A stretch of DNA of 64,000 bases, taken from an uncultured Christensenellaceae bacterium (GTDB taxonomy: Bacteria; Bacillota; Clostridia; Christensenellales; UBA3700). A program made the position numbers and the translations under genes. Below the pieces are notes generated by a model that saw nothing but the letters and a program-made list of their open reading frames with translations, had not been told where the DNA came from and searched no databases. The stretch's first letter is position 1. Every line of letters begins with the position of its first letter. Of this stretch, positions 35,061-42,498 are shown piece by piece. The stretch lies in contig CALWRI010000001.1 in NCBI GenBank assembly GCA_944383905.1, positions 149,766 through 213,765 on the forward strand. Direction: 5' to 3'.

Positions 35061-36632
35061 ATGACAGCTACTGCAACGACAGTACGCCCGTTCGGCATAC
35101 GCGACAAAATAGGTTATGCTCTCGGAGACTTTGCCTGCAATCTGAGCTTTACCCTGCTTTCGACGTACATGATGCTGTATTATATGCAGTATATGTTGAT
35201 CAAGGAGACGGACTGGGCATGGATAATCATCGTCGGCAAACTCTGGGACGCGATCAACGACCCGATCATCGGAGGTATGACCGACCGCGTCAAGATCGGA
35301 AAAAGCAAATACAAATCGTGGATATCGATAGGCTCGATCGGGCTCGTCGTCTGCACCACGCTCGTATTCCTGCCCATACCGCAAGCGAGCTATGCGGTCA
35401 AGATACTCTTGTGTCTGCTGTCATATATGATCTGGTCGGTCTTTTATACCATGGTAAACGTACCTTACGGTTCGCTGCATTCCGCAATAAGCGACGATCC
35501 CGTGCACCGCTCGTCGCTGTCCACGTTCAGAAGCGTGGGCGCAGGCGTATCCATGTTGATCATCATGCTGTTGCCGTCGATCGTTTACGACGAAAACAAA
35601 AACCTCAAAGGCAGTATGTTCATCTGGCTCGCGCTCGCGTTTTCAATAGTCGCGTTATTCGCGCTCATAGGCGTCAACAAACTGACGACCGAACGTGTCA
35701 ACGTCAATCAACCGATAGAAAAAAAGAAACAAAATTACTTTCAGGTCCTGCTCGCCTTTGCGAAAAACAGACCGATATGGGCGCTCACGATCGCCTCAAT
35801 GGTGCAGGCGATATGCTTTGTCGGCGCGGGCAGCATGAATCAGATAGTCTTTCAATCCTTCTTCCGCGACACGGACATACTGACCGTCGTGACGATCGCT
35901 TCTTACGTTCCCATGGTCGTTGTGATGTTCGTATTGAGCAAGCTCGTCGCGCGCTTCGGCAAGCGCAACTGTGTGATCGTCTCGTGCGCCGTCAGTCTCG
36001 TCGGAGCACTCGGCATGCTGATATTCCCGTTCAGACCCACCCCTGCGGGCGGCGAAGTGGACGCGCTCTCGATCGCCGTCTGGACGATATTTCTGATGAT
36101 CGCAAACATCGGCAACGGACTTTTCGGCGTCATAGTCTGGGCAATGGTCGTCGACTGCATCGACTATCAAAATCTCAAAACGGGTCAACGCGACGAAGGA
36201 TCGATCTATTCTCTGTACTCCTTTTTCCGCAAACTCGCACAAGGCATAGGCTCCTCTCTCGTCGCGCTCGCGCTCGGCTGGCTGGGATATAAAAAGGAGC
36301 TCGGAGCCGCCCAACCCCTCGACGTCGCAACCGACATAAAGACGGGATACGTCCTGTTCCTGCTGATCGGTCTCGCGATTATGCTTCTCTCCATACTCAT
36401 CATATACAATATAAAGAAAAAGGACGAGAGCCGCATTCACGACGAACTTTACAAAAAGCCCGAAGTCGCTCCCGCGCTCGAAGGAGACGGCGCGACGATC
36501 CCGCCCGAGGCGGAAGAACAGTGTCAGGAAAAGTCTGTCTCCCAAGACTCCGAACAATCCGATAATGAGCATTTTACCTACACGGATATGAAAAATGATA
36601 AGGCGGACGATAACCCCGACGACGAACTATGA
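35061..36632 (+). CDS. GPH-type sugar:cation symporter
   Basis: 523 residues, about twelve helices, then a hydrophilic C-terminal tail of about 75 residues rich in Glu/Asp/Ser. The loop after helix 2 (LWDAINDPIIGGMTDRVKIG with K-S-K-Y-K-S-W) is the GPH signature, and VNVPYGSLHSAIS is also diagnostic. It probably imports the oligosaccharide cut by the upstream GH2 enzyme and the divergent GH43 enzyme. A copy of the dispersed CCTACACGG motif falls within the coding region of the tail. The gene ends in an ATGA overlap with the EamA transporter gene. Confidence 0.92.
   Translation: MTATATTVRPFGIRDKIGYALGDFACNLSFTLLSTYMMLYYMQYMLIKETDWAWIIIVGKLWDAINDPIIGGMTDRVKIGKSKYKSWISIGSIGLVVCTTLVFLPIPQASYAVKILLCLLSYMIWSVFYTMVNVPYGSLHSAISDDPVHRSSLSTFRSVGAGVSMLIIMLLPSIVYDENKNLKGSMFIWLALAFSIVALFALIGVNKLTTERVNVNQPIEKKKQNYFQVLLAFAKNRPIWALTIASMVQAICFVGAGSMNQIVFQSFFRDTDILTVVTIASYVPMVVVMFVLSKLVARFGKRNCVIVSCAVSLVGALGMLIFPFRPTPAGGEVDALSIAVWTIFLMIANIGNGLFGVIVWAMVVDCIDYQNLKTGQRDEGSIYSLYSFFRKLAQGIGSSLVALALGWLGYKKELGAAQPLDVATDIKTGYVLFLLIGLAIMLLSILIIYNIKKKDESRIHDELYKKPEVAPALEGDGATIPPEAEEQCQEKSVSQDSEQSDNEHFTYTDMKNDKADDNPDDEL
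36561..36589 (+). repeat. Dispersed motif, divergent copy 4 (inside coding region)
   Basis: GATAATGAGCATTTTA followed by CCTACACGGATAT. It matches the intergenic copies in the core CCTACACGG and in the AT-rich flank. Confidence 0.3.
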
Positions 36633-37708
36633 CAACATTTGAAGAACGAAAAAAATACAAAACGGGGATAGCTCTCGCGATACTTGCGGCGGCGCTTTAC
36701 GCGCTCAACGCCCCGCTGTCCAAATTGTTGCTCGAACACCTGCCGTCCACGCTGACGGCGGGATTTCTGTACATAGGAGCGGGACTCGGCATGGGCATTG
36801 TCGCGCTCGTGCGCAAGGCGCGCGGCACCTTAAACGCGGAAAGCAGACTGACAAAAGCCGAAATGCCCTATACCGTCGCGATGGTACTTCTCGACGTCGC
36901 CGCGCCGATACTGCTTATGTACGGGCTCAAGACCGCTTCCGCGGCGAGCGTATCCCTTCTCAACAACTTCGAAATAGTAGCGACAGCGCTCGTGGCGCTC
37001 GTCGTATTCAAAGAAAAAATAAGCCCTCGTCTGTGGCTGGGCATAATCGCCGTCACGGGGGCGTGCATACTGCTCTCATTCGATGATTTTTCGGGCGGAA
37101 TAAAATTCTCCCGCGGCGCGTTGTTCGTGATCCTCGCGTGCGTATGCTGGGGCTTCGAAAACAACTGCACGCGCAAGATCTCGTCCAAGGATCCGATGCA
37201 GATCGTGCTGATAAAGGGCGTATTCTCGGGCTCGACGTCAATAGTCATCGGATTTTGCATAGGAGAGCGCATAACCGAAGCGTGGAGCGTGTTTGCCGTC
37301 CTCGCGGTAGGTTTCGTCGCTTACGGATTGAGCATCTTCTTTTACGTTCACGCGCAGAGGAAGCTGGGCGCGGCGAGAACGGGAGCGTATTACGCGATAG
37401 CACCGTTCATAGGCACCGCCCTTTCTCTCGTCATATTCCGCACTCTGCCGCATTACACTTTCTTCATAGCTCTCGTCGTCATGCTCGCGGGCGCATGGCT
37501 GTGCACGTCCGACGTGCCCGTAACGACGGCTATATCGCATGCCGTGGCAAAGTTAAGGCGAAAACCGCAGTCAAAACCCTCCGACGAAAAGGGTCTTTCG
37601 GACGAAAAAGCGGACGGAACCCATCCTGACGCCGCGAGCGACGACTCTCCGGATGAAAGCCCTCCGGACAGACGCTCCGACGATAAAGACGACGATAATA
37701 CGACGTAA
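36629..37708 (+). CDS. EamA/DMT family transporter
   Basis: 359 residues, ten predicted helices in two EamA repeats, then a disordered C-terminal tail of about 55 residues rich in Asp, Ser and Pro. The first repeat has ALYALNAPLSKLLLEHLPST and the EKISPRLWLGIIAVTGACIL end motif; the second has CVCWGFENNCTRKIS and AYYAIAPFIGTALSL. Members move amino acids, nucleobases or sugars by exchange. Four-base overlap with the GPH gene shows coupled translation, so it may export or import a product of glycan breakdown. Substrate unknown. Confidence 0.88.
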   Translation: MTTFEERKKYKTGIALAILAAALYALNAPLSKLLLEHLPSTLTAGFLYIGAGLGMGIVALVRKARGTLNAESRLTKAEMPYTVAMVLLDVAAPILLMYGLKTASAASVSLLNNFEIVATALVALVVFKEKISPRLWLGIIAVTGACILLSFDDFSGGIKFSRGALFVILACVCWGFENNCTRKISSKDPMQIVLIKGVFSGSTSIVIGFCIGERITEAWSVFAVLAVGFVAYGLSIFFYVHAQRKLGAARTGAYYAIAPFIGTALSLVIFRTLPHYTFFIALVVMLAGAWLCTSDVPVTTAISHAVAKLRRKPQSKPSDEKGLSDEKADGTHPDAASDDSPDESPPDRRSDDKDDDNTT

Positions 37709-37710
37709 AC

Positions 37711-37746
37711 AAAACCCCCTTTCCGTCAAAAGGAAAGGGGGTTTTT
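37711..37746. terminator. Terminator of the GH2-GPH-EamA operon
   Basis: ACCCCCTTTCC (37714-37724) pairs with GGAAAGGGGGT (37732-37742), loop GTCAAAA, then T5. Confidence 0.92.
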
Positions 37747-37799
37747 CGTCTCGCGCAATATCCGTGTATACTTAACGGTTGCGGGCTCCCGCCGAAAAA

Positions 37800-38525
37800 C
37801 TATTTGTCGGGATAGTAATCTATCCCCGCCTTTCTCGCCTGCGCGTGTTGCAGTTTGCGTGGAACGGAATAATATCTGCCGTCCTTTCTGAATATCGCTC
37901 CCGTCTGTTTGAAATAAAATCCGACTCCCGCCGTCACGCATTGTTCGCGCAAAGAAAGCACCCACGAATAATCGCATTCTCTGACTCCGACGCCCGACTC
38001 TCCTCCCGCGATCACGCGTTCTATCCCCTTGTCGAGCCACGGCGACAGATCGACTTTTTCGAGCAACGGCTCGCAGCATACGAACTTGTGTTTTATCGGC
38101 GCGTTTACGAATACGGGCATTCTCCTGCCCGCCTCCGCGTTGTTTTCCACGGTACAGCCGACCGACACGTTATCCCAGCCGTCGCCCCAATCGGGAGGCA
38201 CGCAATCTGCAAATCTCGTTATGCGTTTGGTTATGAAAAGAAAACTGCAATCCGATCTTTCCCTGATCATAGCCCATGCCTCGTCTCTCCATGCGTCCGC
38301 GTCCTCGATCAGAAAATCCGAAGTGAAGCAGGTCATGAAGCACGTCCCCGACGGATATTTGTAAGCGCCGTCTCTTCCCCTCGCGACGGGCAGAGAAAAC
38401 GCAGCCGTCTTTCTGACCGCCGTGCTGTCGACGTCGTACTTTGCGTCTCCCCTGTAAACGTAGCAGTTTTTGCATCCCGCGCTGTATTTGCGGCAACCGT
38501 GCCACAGATTCCACGTCACTTCCAT
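37800..38525 (-). CDS. DUF5131 (phage Gp37/Gp68-like) protein
   Basis: 241 residues. The N-terminus has WNLWHGCRKYSAGCKNCYVY, the Cys pattern of DUF5131, which resembles a radical-SAM-like or metal-binding cluster. The middle has CFMTCFTSDFLIEDADAWRD and FLFITKRITRF, and the C-terminus VIAGGESGVGVRECDYSWV with FYFKQTG, all characteristic of the family. It is often phage- or defence-linked elsewhere, but no phage gene is nearby here. The biochemical function is unknown. It is monocistronic, with a -10 box six bases before the ATG. Confidence 0.85.
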   Translation of the reverse strand: MEVTWNLWHGCRKYSAGCKNCYVYRGDAKYDVDSTAVRKTAAFSLPVARGRDGAYKYPSGTCFMTCFTSDFLIEDADAWRDEAWAMIRERSDCSFLFITKRITRFADCVPPDWGDGWDNVSVGCTVENNAEAGRRMPVFVNAPIKHKFVCCEPLLEKVDLSPWLDKGIERVIAGGESGVGVRECDYSWVLSLREQCVTAGVGFYFKQTGAIFRKDGRYYSVPRKLQHAQARKAGIDYYPDK

Positions 38526-38531
38526 ACGGAT

Positions 38532-38537
38532 ATTATA
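38532..38537 (-). promoter_or_regulatory. -10 box placing transcription start on the DUF5131 start codon
   Basis: TATAAT on the minus strand, six bases before the ATG (38523-38525). The -35 region is weak. Confidence 0.5.
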
Positions 38538-38647
38538 GCACGAAAAGCGCCGCGCGCGAAAACGTATTTTCGGATTGTCTTTCCGTTTCCGACATTTGCA
38601 AACGGGAGGACAACGGCACAGAGGAAAGGAAAACTGAAAAAAGGCAT

Positions 38648-38673
38648 AAAAAAACGCGGCCTTCCGACCGCGT
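38648..38673 (-). terminator. Terminator of the lipoprotein gene at 38682
   Basis: ACGCGG (38654-38659) pairs with CCGCGT (38668-38673); on the minus strand seven U follow. Confidence 0.82.
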
Positions 38674-38681
38674 CTTTCTTG

Positions 38682-40172
38682 TTATTCCTCTTCCTCTGCG
38701 GGATTGTTGCTGATATAAGTTTCTTTGTCCTTGTCCGTCATGAACTTGGGGATCGTGCCGTCTTCGGTCTTGTCGGAGCTGACGTAACCGCTCGCGAATT
38801 TGCCTTCGAGCAGTTTCACGTTGTTGGCTTCAAAGACGAAGTCGTTGAGATCGACTATCTGCGTATAGTTGTAGGTGCTGTCGATATAAAGCATCTTGTC
38901 TCCCACGAAAGTCGGAGCGAGCCAGCTCGTGTATATCTCCGCGCTGCTCATGTTGATCTCGCCCTCTTTGCTCTTGAGATCTCTCTTCATAAGCTTGTTG
39001 GATATGACGTAATAGAGGACGACGCTGTCGTCGGACACGTCCGCTTTGAGTATCGTCGGGGTCGCGCTGAAAGTCACGGTCTCCTTGTGCTGTATGCCCT
39101 CCTCATCCACGGTGTAGATATAAGAGGTCGCCGCGGTAGCGACGAGCACTCCGTTTTCAAGACCGATATGCGTTATCGAAGAAAGCGCGTCCTTTGCGAC
39201 AATGACTTCTTTGGTCGTGTCGAAAGCGGGTTTTTCTCCGCTGAACTTCATCGCGAAAGTGCCTGCGGTCTCGCTTGTCCCGTTGACGGTAGAGCTCTTG
39301 CTGTAATAGACGACGACCCCGTCGCTCTCGTTCGCCGCCTTGACGAGCGTGTACGAGAACTGCTTATCCTTGCTTGCGTCCGCGCCGTCCGTACCGTAAG
39401 TCTTGCTGTCCGCGAGAAGCACGGGCGTACCGCCGTCGGTAGCGTATACCTTGTTGCCGCTGAGCAGGCTGTCGCTGTCGTAGCTCTGCGTGTAGTAGAC
39501 GTAATCCTCGATGCTGCTCTGTCCCTTCTTGTAGGTAGAAGCGTGATTGAACAGGACATCGGTGACGTTTTCCGCAATCACGATAGCTTCTTTGTCGACC
39601 TTGTCTGCGGTGTAACCGACCTTGTAAAGGGTGCTCGAAGTGTAATACAGAAGCGCGTCGTCGGTAAAGACGTATTCAACGCTCGAACCTTCGATCATCG
39701 TGATCTGCTGGGTCTCGGTGCCATCCGTCTTCGTGCGGTAATATTCGAGATAACTGACCTGAACGACGCCGCTGTTGTCGGTCTTCGTCGTCGGAGTCAC
39801 ATAGTAGATCCAATTGCCGAACACATAGATGCCGCCGCCGGTATAACCGGTATAGAACATCTTGGGAACGACGACCGCAACGTCTTTCAACGAACCGTCC
39901 TCCGCGATCTCACTCTTCATAATGCTTCCCTTGACGGAAGCCTTGCCGAAATAGTTGTCCTCTGGTTCGGTAATGTTGGAAGTGCTGTCCATACCGTTGA
40001 TATAGTACAGATACTTACCCTGCTGTACGGCAAGAGAACCGTTGTTGACAACGTCCGCATTGCCGTCCGTCGTCCCGACAGGACCCCATTTATAGCTTTG
40101 GCAACCGGCAAAAACCGCGCCTATCACGAGCACGACCGCAACTATCAAAGCTATCTTTTTCGTCTTTGTCAT
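38682..40172 (-). CDS. Secreted lipoprotein, beta-propeller-like, function unknown
   Basis: 496 residues. Lipobox VFAGC (Cys 24) tethers it outside the membrane. The mature protein repeats a pattern of two aromatic residues in a strand followed by a loop (YLYYINGMDS, NWIYYVTPTT, ALLYYTSSTLYK, DYVYYTQSYD, VVVYYSKSS, VVLYYVISN, KMLYIDSTYN). Such spacing of about 50-70 residues fits a bladed beta-propeller like those in DUF5050-type proteins. The C-terminus is acidic. Function is unknown; a surface binding or sensing role is only inference. It has its own promoter about 85 bases upstream and its own terminator. Confidence 0.78.
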   Translation of the reverse strand: MTKTKKIALIVAVVLVIGAVFAGCQSYKWGPVGTTDGNADVVNNGSLAVQQGKYLYYINGMDSTSNITEPEDNYFGKASVKGSIMKSEIAEDGSLKDVAVVVPKMFYTGYTGGGIYVFGNWIYYVTPTTKTDNSGVVQVSYLEYYRTKTDGTETQQITMIEGSSVEYVFTDDALLYYTSSTLYKVGYTADKVDKEAIVIAENVTDVLFNHASTYKKGQSSIEDYVYYTQSYDSDSLLSGNKVYATDGGTPVLLADSKTYGTDGADASKDKQFSYTLVKAANESDGVVVYYSKSSTVNGTSETAGTFAMKFSGEKPAFDTTKEVIVAKDALSSITHIGLENGVLVATAATSYIYTVDEEGIQHKETVTFSATPTILKADVSDDSVVLYYVISNKLMKRDLKSKEGEINMSSAEIYTSWLAPTFVGDKMLYIDSTYNYTQIVDLNDFVFEANNVKLLEGKFASGYVSSDKTEDGTIPKFMTDKDKETYISNNPAEEEE

Positions 40173-40265
40173 ATATTACTCCTGTAATGATTATTGCCTT
40201 TTTACGCGGCGACAAAACGGTTTTTCGCAAAAATCCGCCTATACTCCGCCGTGCGCGCATAATTT

Positions 40266-40294
40266 ATTATAGTATATAAAAAAACAATATGCAA
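40266..40294 (-). promoter_or_regulatory. Promoter of the lipoprotein gene at 38682
   Basis: Minus strand: TTGCAT (40289-40294), 17-base spacer, TATAAT (40266-40271). The leader is about 85 bases. Confidence 0.72.
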
Positions 40295-40335
40295 TTATTT
40301 TGTGCAAATAATTTTACTCAAGGCAGGCGACGGAC

Positions 40336-40782
40336 GTGAAAAAATACGCTTACAAAACGGGATTTCGCAAAAACGAGCAGGAAAACGGGGGATTTTCCCT
40401 TCCTCTTTCACTGCTCGGCAAACTTGCGGGCAACGCAAAACGCGAAAAAGCAGACCCCTCTCCTCAACGGAAGGACGCGGGAGGTTACGATGAGCAAAAA
40501 GCCCGCGTGCTCTCCGCTCTGAACGGAAATTCCGCCGAAGTCACGAAAAATACGCAAAACCGAAGCAACGAAATCGCAAAAAACGGCAAAAACGAAGATT
40601 TTCGCAAAATCTCAAACGAAAAAAATTGCAAAAACCGCGATTTTTTGCAAAAACGCGATAGCGAAAAAACAATAATTGACGAAAAAACGCAAAATCGCGA
40701 AGACGCAGCCGCGAAAACCGTGCAAAACGATAATAAAAAAGACGGCGATTATTATTCGCCGCCGCCGTATTACGCTTTATAA
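40336..40782 (+). CDS. Doubtful low-complexity ORF (148 codons)
   Basis: GTG start with no clear ribosome site or promoter. The predicted product is very hydrophilic, dominated by Lys, Asn, Glu and Asp, with no domain (for example NEKNCKNRDFLQKRDSEK), ending in a short Tyr/Pro stretch. Its 3' part contains the terminator of the convergent ung gene, and its DNA carries regularly spaced A-tracts, so the composition may reflect DNA structure rather than protein function. It fills the otherwise gene-free interval 40295-40801. It could be a disordered protein or not a gene at all. Confidence 0.3.
   Translation: MKKYAYKTGFRKNEQENGGFSLPLSLLGKLAGNAKREKADPSPQRKDAGGYDEQKARVLSALNGNSAEVTKNTQNRSNEIAKNGKNEDFRKISNEKNCKNRDFLQKRDSEKTIIDEKTQNREDAAAKTVQNDNKKDGDYYSPPPYYAL
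40545..40740. other. Helically phased A-tracts, probable intrinsically curved DNA
   Basis: Runs of 4-7 A (or T) recur with centres at about 40548, 40558, 40581, 40590, 40600, 40622, 40632, 40644, 40684, 40716, 40726 and 40738. These fall close to whole multiples of 10.5 bases from the first. Such phasing bends DNA in one direction. Six more tracts (40572, 40608, 40615, 40651, 40667, 40693) are less well phased. Confidence 0.5.
40734..40760 (-). terminator. Terminator of ung
   Basis: GGCGA (40744-40748) pairs with TCGCC (40756-40760), extended by an outer C-G pair; on the minus strand a U run follows (A at 40735-40740). Confidence 0.65.
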
Positions 40783-40801
40783 CGCTTTTCCCTGTTTTCC
40801 G

Positions 40802-41506
40802 CTATTCTTTTTGCGCGGCATTTTCGTATTCCGCGAGAGAACGCTTGCTCCAGTCTATAGGCTTCAATCCTTTGGAAACGAGAAATTCGTTGGCTTTGGA
40901 AAAATGCCTGCATTGCAGAAATCCCTGATAGAACGAAAGCGGGCTCGGATGCACGCTGGTGAGCACGAGGTGATCGGGGTTCCTGACAAGCCTGCCCTTC
41001 GCCTTTGCGTACCCGCCCCACAGCATGAATACCATCGGAGAAGCGGATTTGTCGAGAAGCTCTATGACCTCGTCGGTAAATCTCTCCCAGCCTTTTCCCG
41101 CATGGCTCTGCGGCTCTCCCGCCCTTACGGTCAGCACGCTGTTGAGAAGAAGCACTCCCTGCTTTGCCCAGCCGCGCAGATCTCCGTCCGTCGTCGGCGC
41201 AATGCCGAGGTCGTATTCGAGCGCCTTGTAGATGTTGACGAGAGACGGCGGACACTTCACTCCGCTGTTGACCGAAAAGCACAGCCCGTTCGCCTGACCT
41301 TCTCCGTGATAAGGATCCTGCCCGATTATCACGACCCTGACGTCCTCGTAAGCCGTGTTCTCAAAAGCCGCGAGCATTTTATTTTTGGGCGGATATACGG
41401 TTTTCGTCCTGTACTGAACGCGCAGAAACTCCCTCAACTCTCCCATGTACGAGCTTCTCCATTGAGGCTCGAGCAACTTATCCCAACTGTTTTTCAAATC
41501 GGACAC
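40802..41506 (-). CDS. ung: Uracil-DNA glycosylase, family 1
   Basis: 234 residues from GTG at 41504-41506. A longer frame begins at 41536, but the promoter -10 box (41527-41532) lies inside it, and GGAGG sits five bases before the chosen GTG. The water-activating motif GQDPYHGEGQANGL and the Leu-loop motif HPSPLSFYQGF are intact, as are LLLNSVLTV and the VFMLWGGYAK strand. It removes uracil from DNA at the start of base excision repair. It diverges from the PHP gene, their -35 boxes being about 24 bases apart. Confidence 0.96.
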   Translation of the reverse strand: MSDLKNSWDKLLEPQWRSSYMGELREFLRVQYRTKTVYPPKNKMLAAFENTAYEDVRVVIIGQDPYHGEGQANGLCFSVNSGVKCPPSLVNIYKALEYDLGIAPTTDGDLRGWAKQGVLLLNSVLTVRAGEPQSHAGKGWERFTDEVIELLDKSASPMVFMLWGGYAKAKGRLVRNPDHLVLTSVHPSPLSFYQGFLQCRHFSKANEFLVSKGLKPIDWSKRSLAEYENAAQKE

Positions 41507-41526
41507 AGGCACCTCCGTCAAGAAAA

Positions 41527-41555
41527 ATGATACCACCGGGGCGGCGCCGTGTCAA
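41527..41555 (-). promoter_or_regulatory. Promoter of ung
   Basis: Minus strand: TTGACA (41550-41555), 17-base spacer, TATCAT (41527-41532). It fixes the ung start at 41506. Confidence 0.8.
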
Positions 41556-41578
41556 GCGCGCCCGCGTCTCCCGTTCGA

Positions 41579-41607
41579 TTGACATTTGCCCTCTTGCCCG
41601 CTATACT
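41579..41607 (+). promoter_or_regulatory. Leaderless promoter of the PHP phosphatase gene
   Basis: TTGACA (41579-41584), 17-base spacer, TATACT (41602-41607), then seven bases to the ATG at 41615. Confidence 0.75.
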
Positions 41608-41614
41608 TTTAACT

Positions 41615-42433
41615 ATGGAATACTTATTCGATACACACACACATTCAGACTATTCTCACGACGGCGTGCCCCCTCTCGAAACAGCGGTGCTTGCGGCAGT
41701 AAACAAAGGCATGAAATACCTCGCCGTGACCGACCATTGCGACAAGGATTGCGCCGTGCTCCCCGGGCTGGATTGGGTCAGGCAGATAGACCTCGTATCC
41801 CGCAAACGCGAAATGACCGCACTCAAACGCAAGTACGCGGACAGGATAGTCCTCGCTGACGGTCTCGAATACGGCTATGCCCCGGAAGCGGACGCGCTGT
41901 ACCTTCAGGTTGAAAAGGAATATCCGTCGGACTACGTCATCAACTCCGTGCACGTCGTCGAAGGCGTGGACATCTATATGAGAGAGTTTTTCGACGCGCG
42001 CACCAAAAAGCAGGCGTATACCGCCTATCTCGAAGCGGTCAGGGCAAGCGTGGACGCGCCTTACGGCTACGACGCGATAGGACACCTCGGATATATAGCG
42101 AGAAAGGCGACCTACCCGGACAAACGCCTTCTTTACGAAGACTACGCCGACCTCGTCGACGAGATACTGAAAGCCGTCGTCGAAAAGGGCAAAGCGCTTG
42201 AGATCAACACCGCGTCCAAAGGCACGAAATGCGATCTCTATCACGACCCGACGATAATAAAGAGATACAAAAGTCTCGGGGGCGAGCTTGTCACGATAGG
42301 TTCCGACGCGCACGATCCGTCAAGGTTCTGCGACGACTTCGAAAACGCCGCGGCAGTCCTCGTTTCTTGCGGTTTCAGATACGCTTTCGTATACGAAAAC
42401 CATGTCCCCAAAGCCGTTGCGCTTGACAAATAA
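41615..42433 (+). CDS. PHP-domain histidinol-phosphatase-like hydrolase
   Basis: 272 residues from the ATG at 41615; the longer frame starts upstream of the promoter and is rejected. The PHP metal-binding motifs are in order: DTHTHSDYSHDG (residues 6-17), LAVTDHCDKDC, the NSVHVVEGVD strand, AIGHLGYIARKATYP, and the final GSDAHDPSRF. The set matches the HisK/HisJ-type phosphoesterases. Histidinol phosphate is the classic substrate, but no other his gene is present, so another phosphate ester is possible. Translation appears to start on a leaderless mRNA. Confidence 0.85.
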   Translation: MEYLFDTHTHSDYSHDGVPPLETAVLAAVNKGMKYLAVTDHCDKDCAVLPGLDWVRQIDLVSRKREMTALKRKYADRIVLADGLEYGYAPEADALYLQVEKEYPSDYVINSVHVVEGVDIYMREFFDARTKKQAYTAYLEAVRASVDAPYGYDAIGHLGYIARKATYPDKRLLYEDYADLVDEILKAVVEKGKALEINTASKGTKCDLYHDPTIIKRYKSLGGELVTIGSDAHDPSRFCDDFENAAAVLVSCGFRYAFVYENHVPKAVALDK

Positions 42434-42456
42434 CGCGCATTAACCTACACGGGCAT
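42429..42456 (+). repeat. Dispersed intergenic motif, copy 3
   Basis: AATAACGCGCATTAA followed by CCTACACGGGCAT, just after the PHP stop codon. Confidence 0.45.
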
Positions 42457-42498
42457 GAAATTTTGCCAAAAGTAAAACAAATCTTGCTTCAAAGACAA

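Noticed and set aside
37758..37780. Possible fifth copy of the dispersed CCTACACGG motif on the minus strand
   Set aside because: Only ATATCCGTGTA matches; the rest diverges.
40802..41536. Longer ung frame starting at 41536
   Set aside because: It would start upstream of the -10 box of its own promoter; the GTG at 41504-41506 has a ribosome site.
42423..42451. TTGACA with TACACG 17 bases on as a promoter of the rRNA methyltransferase gene
   Set aside because: TTGACA lies in the last codons of the PHP gene and TACACG matches the -10 consensus at only three positions; other copies of the motif have no -35 box.
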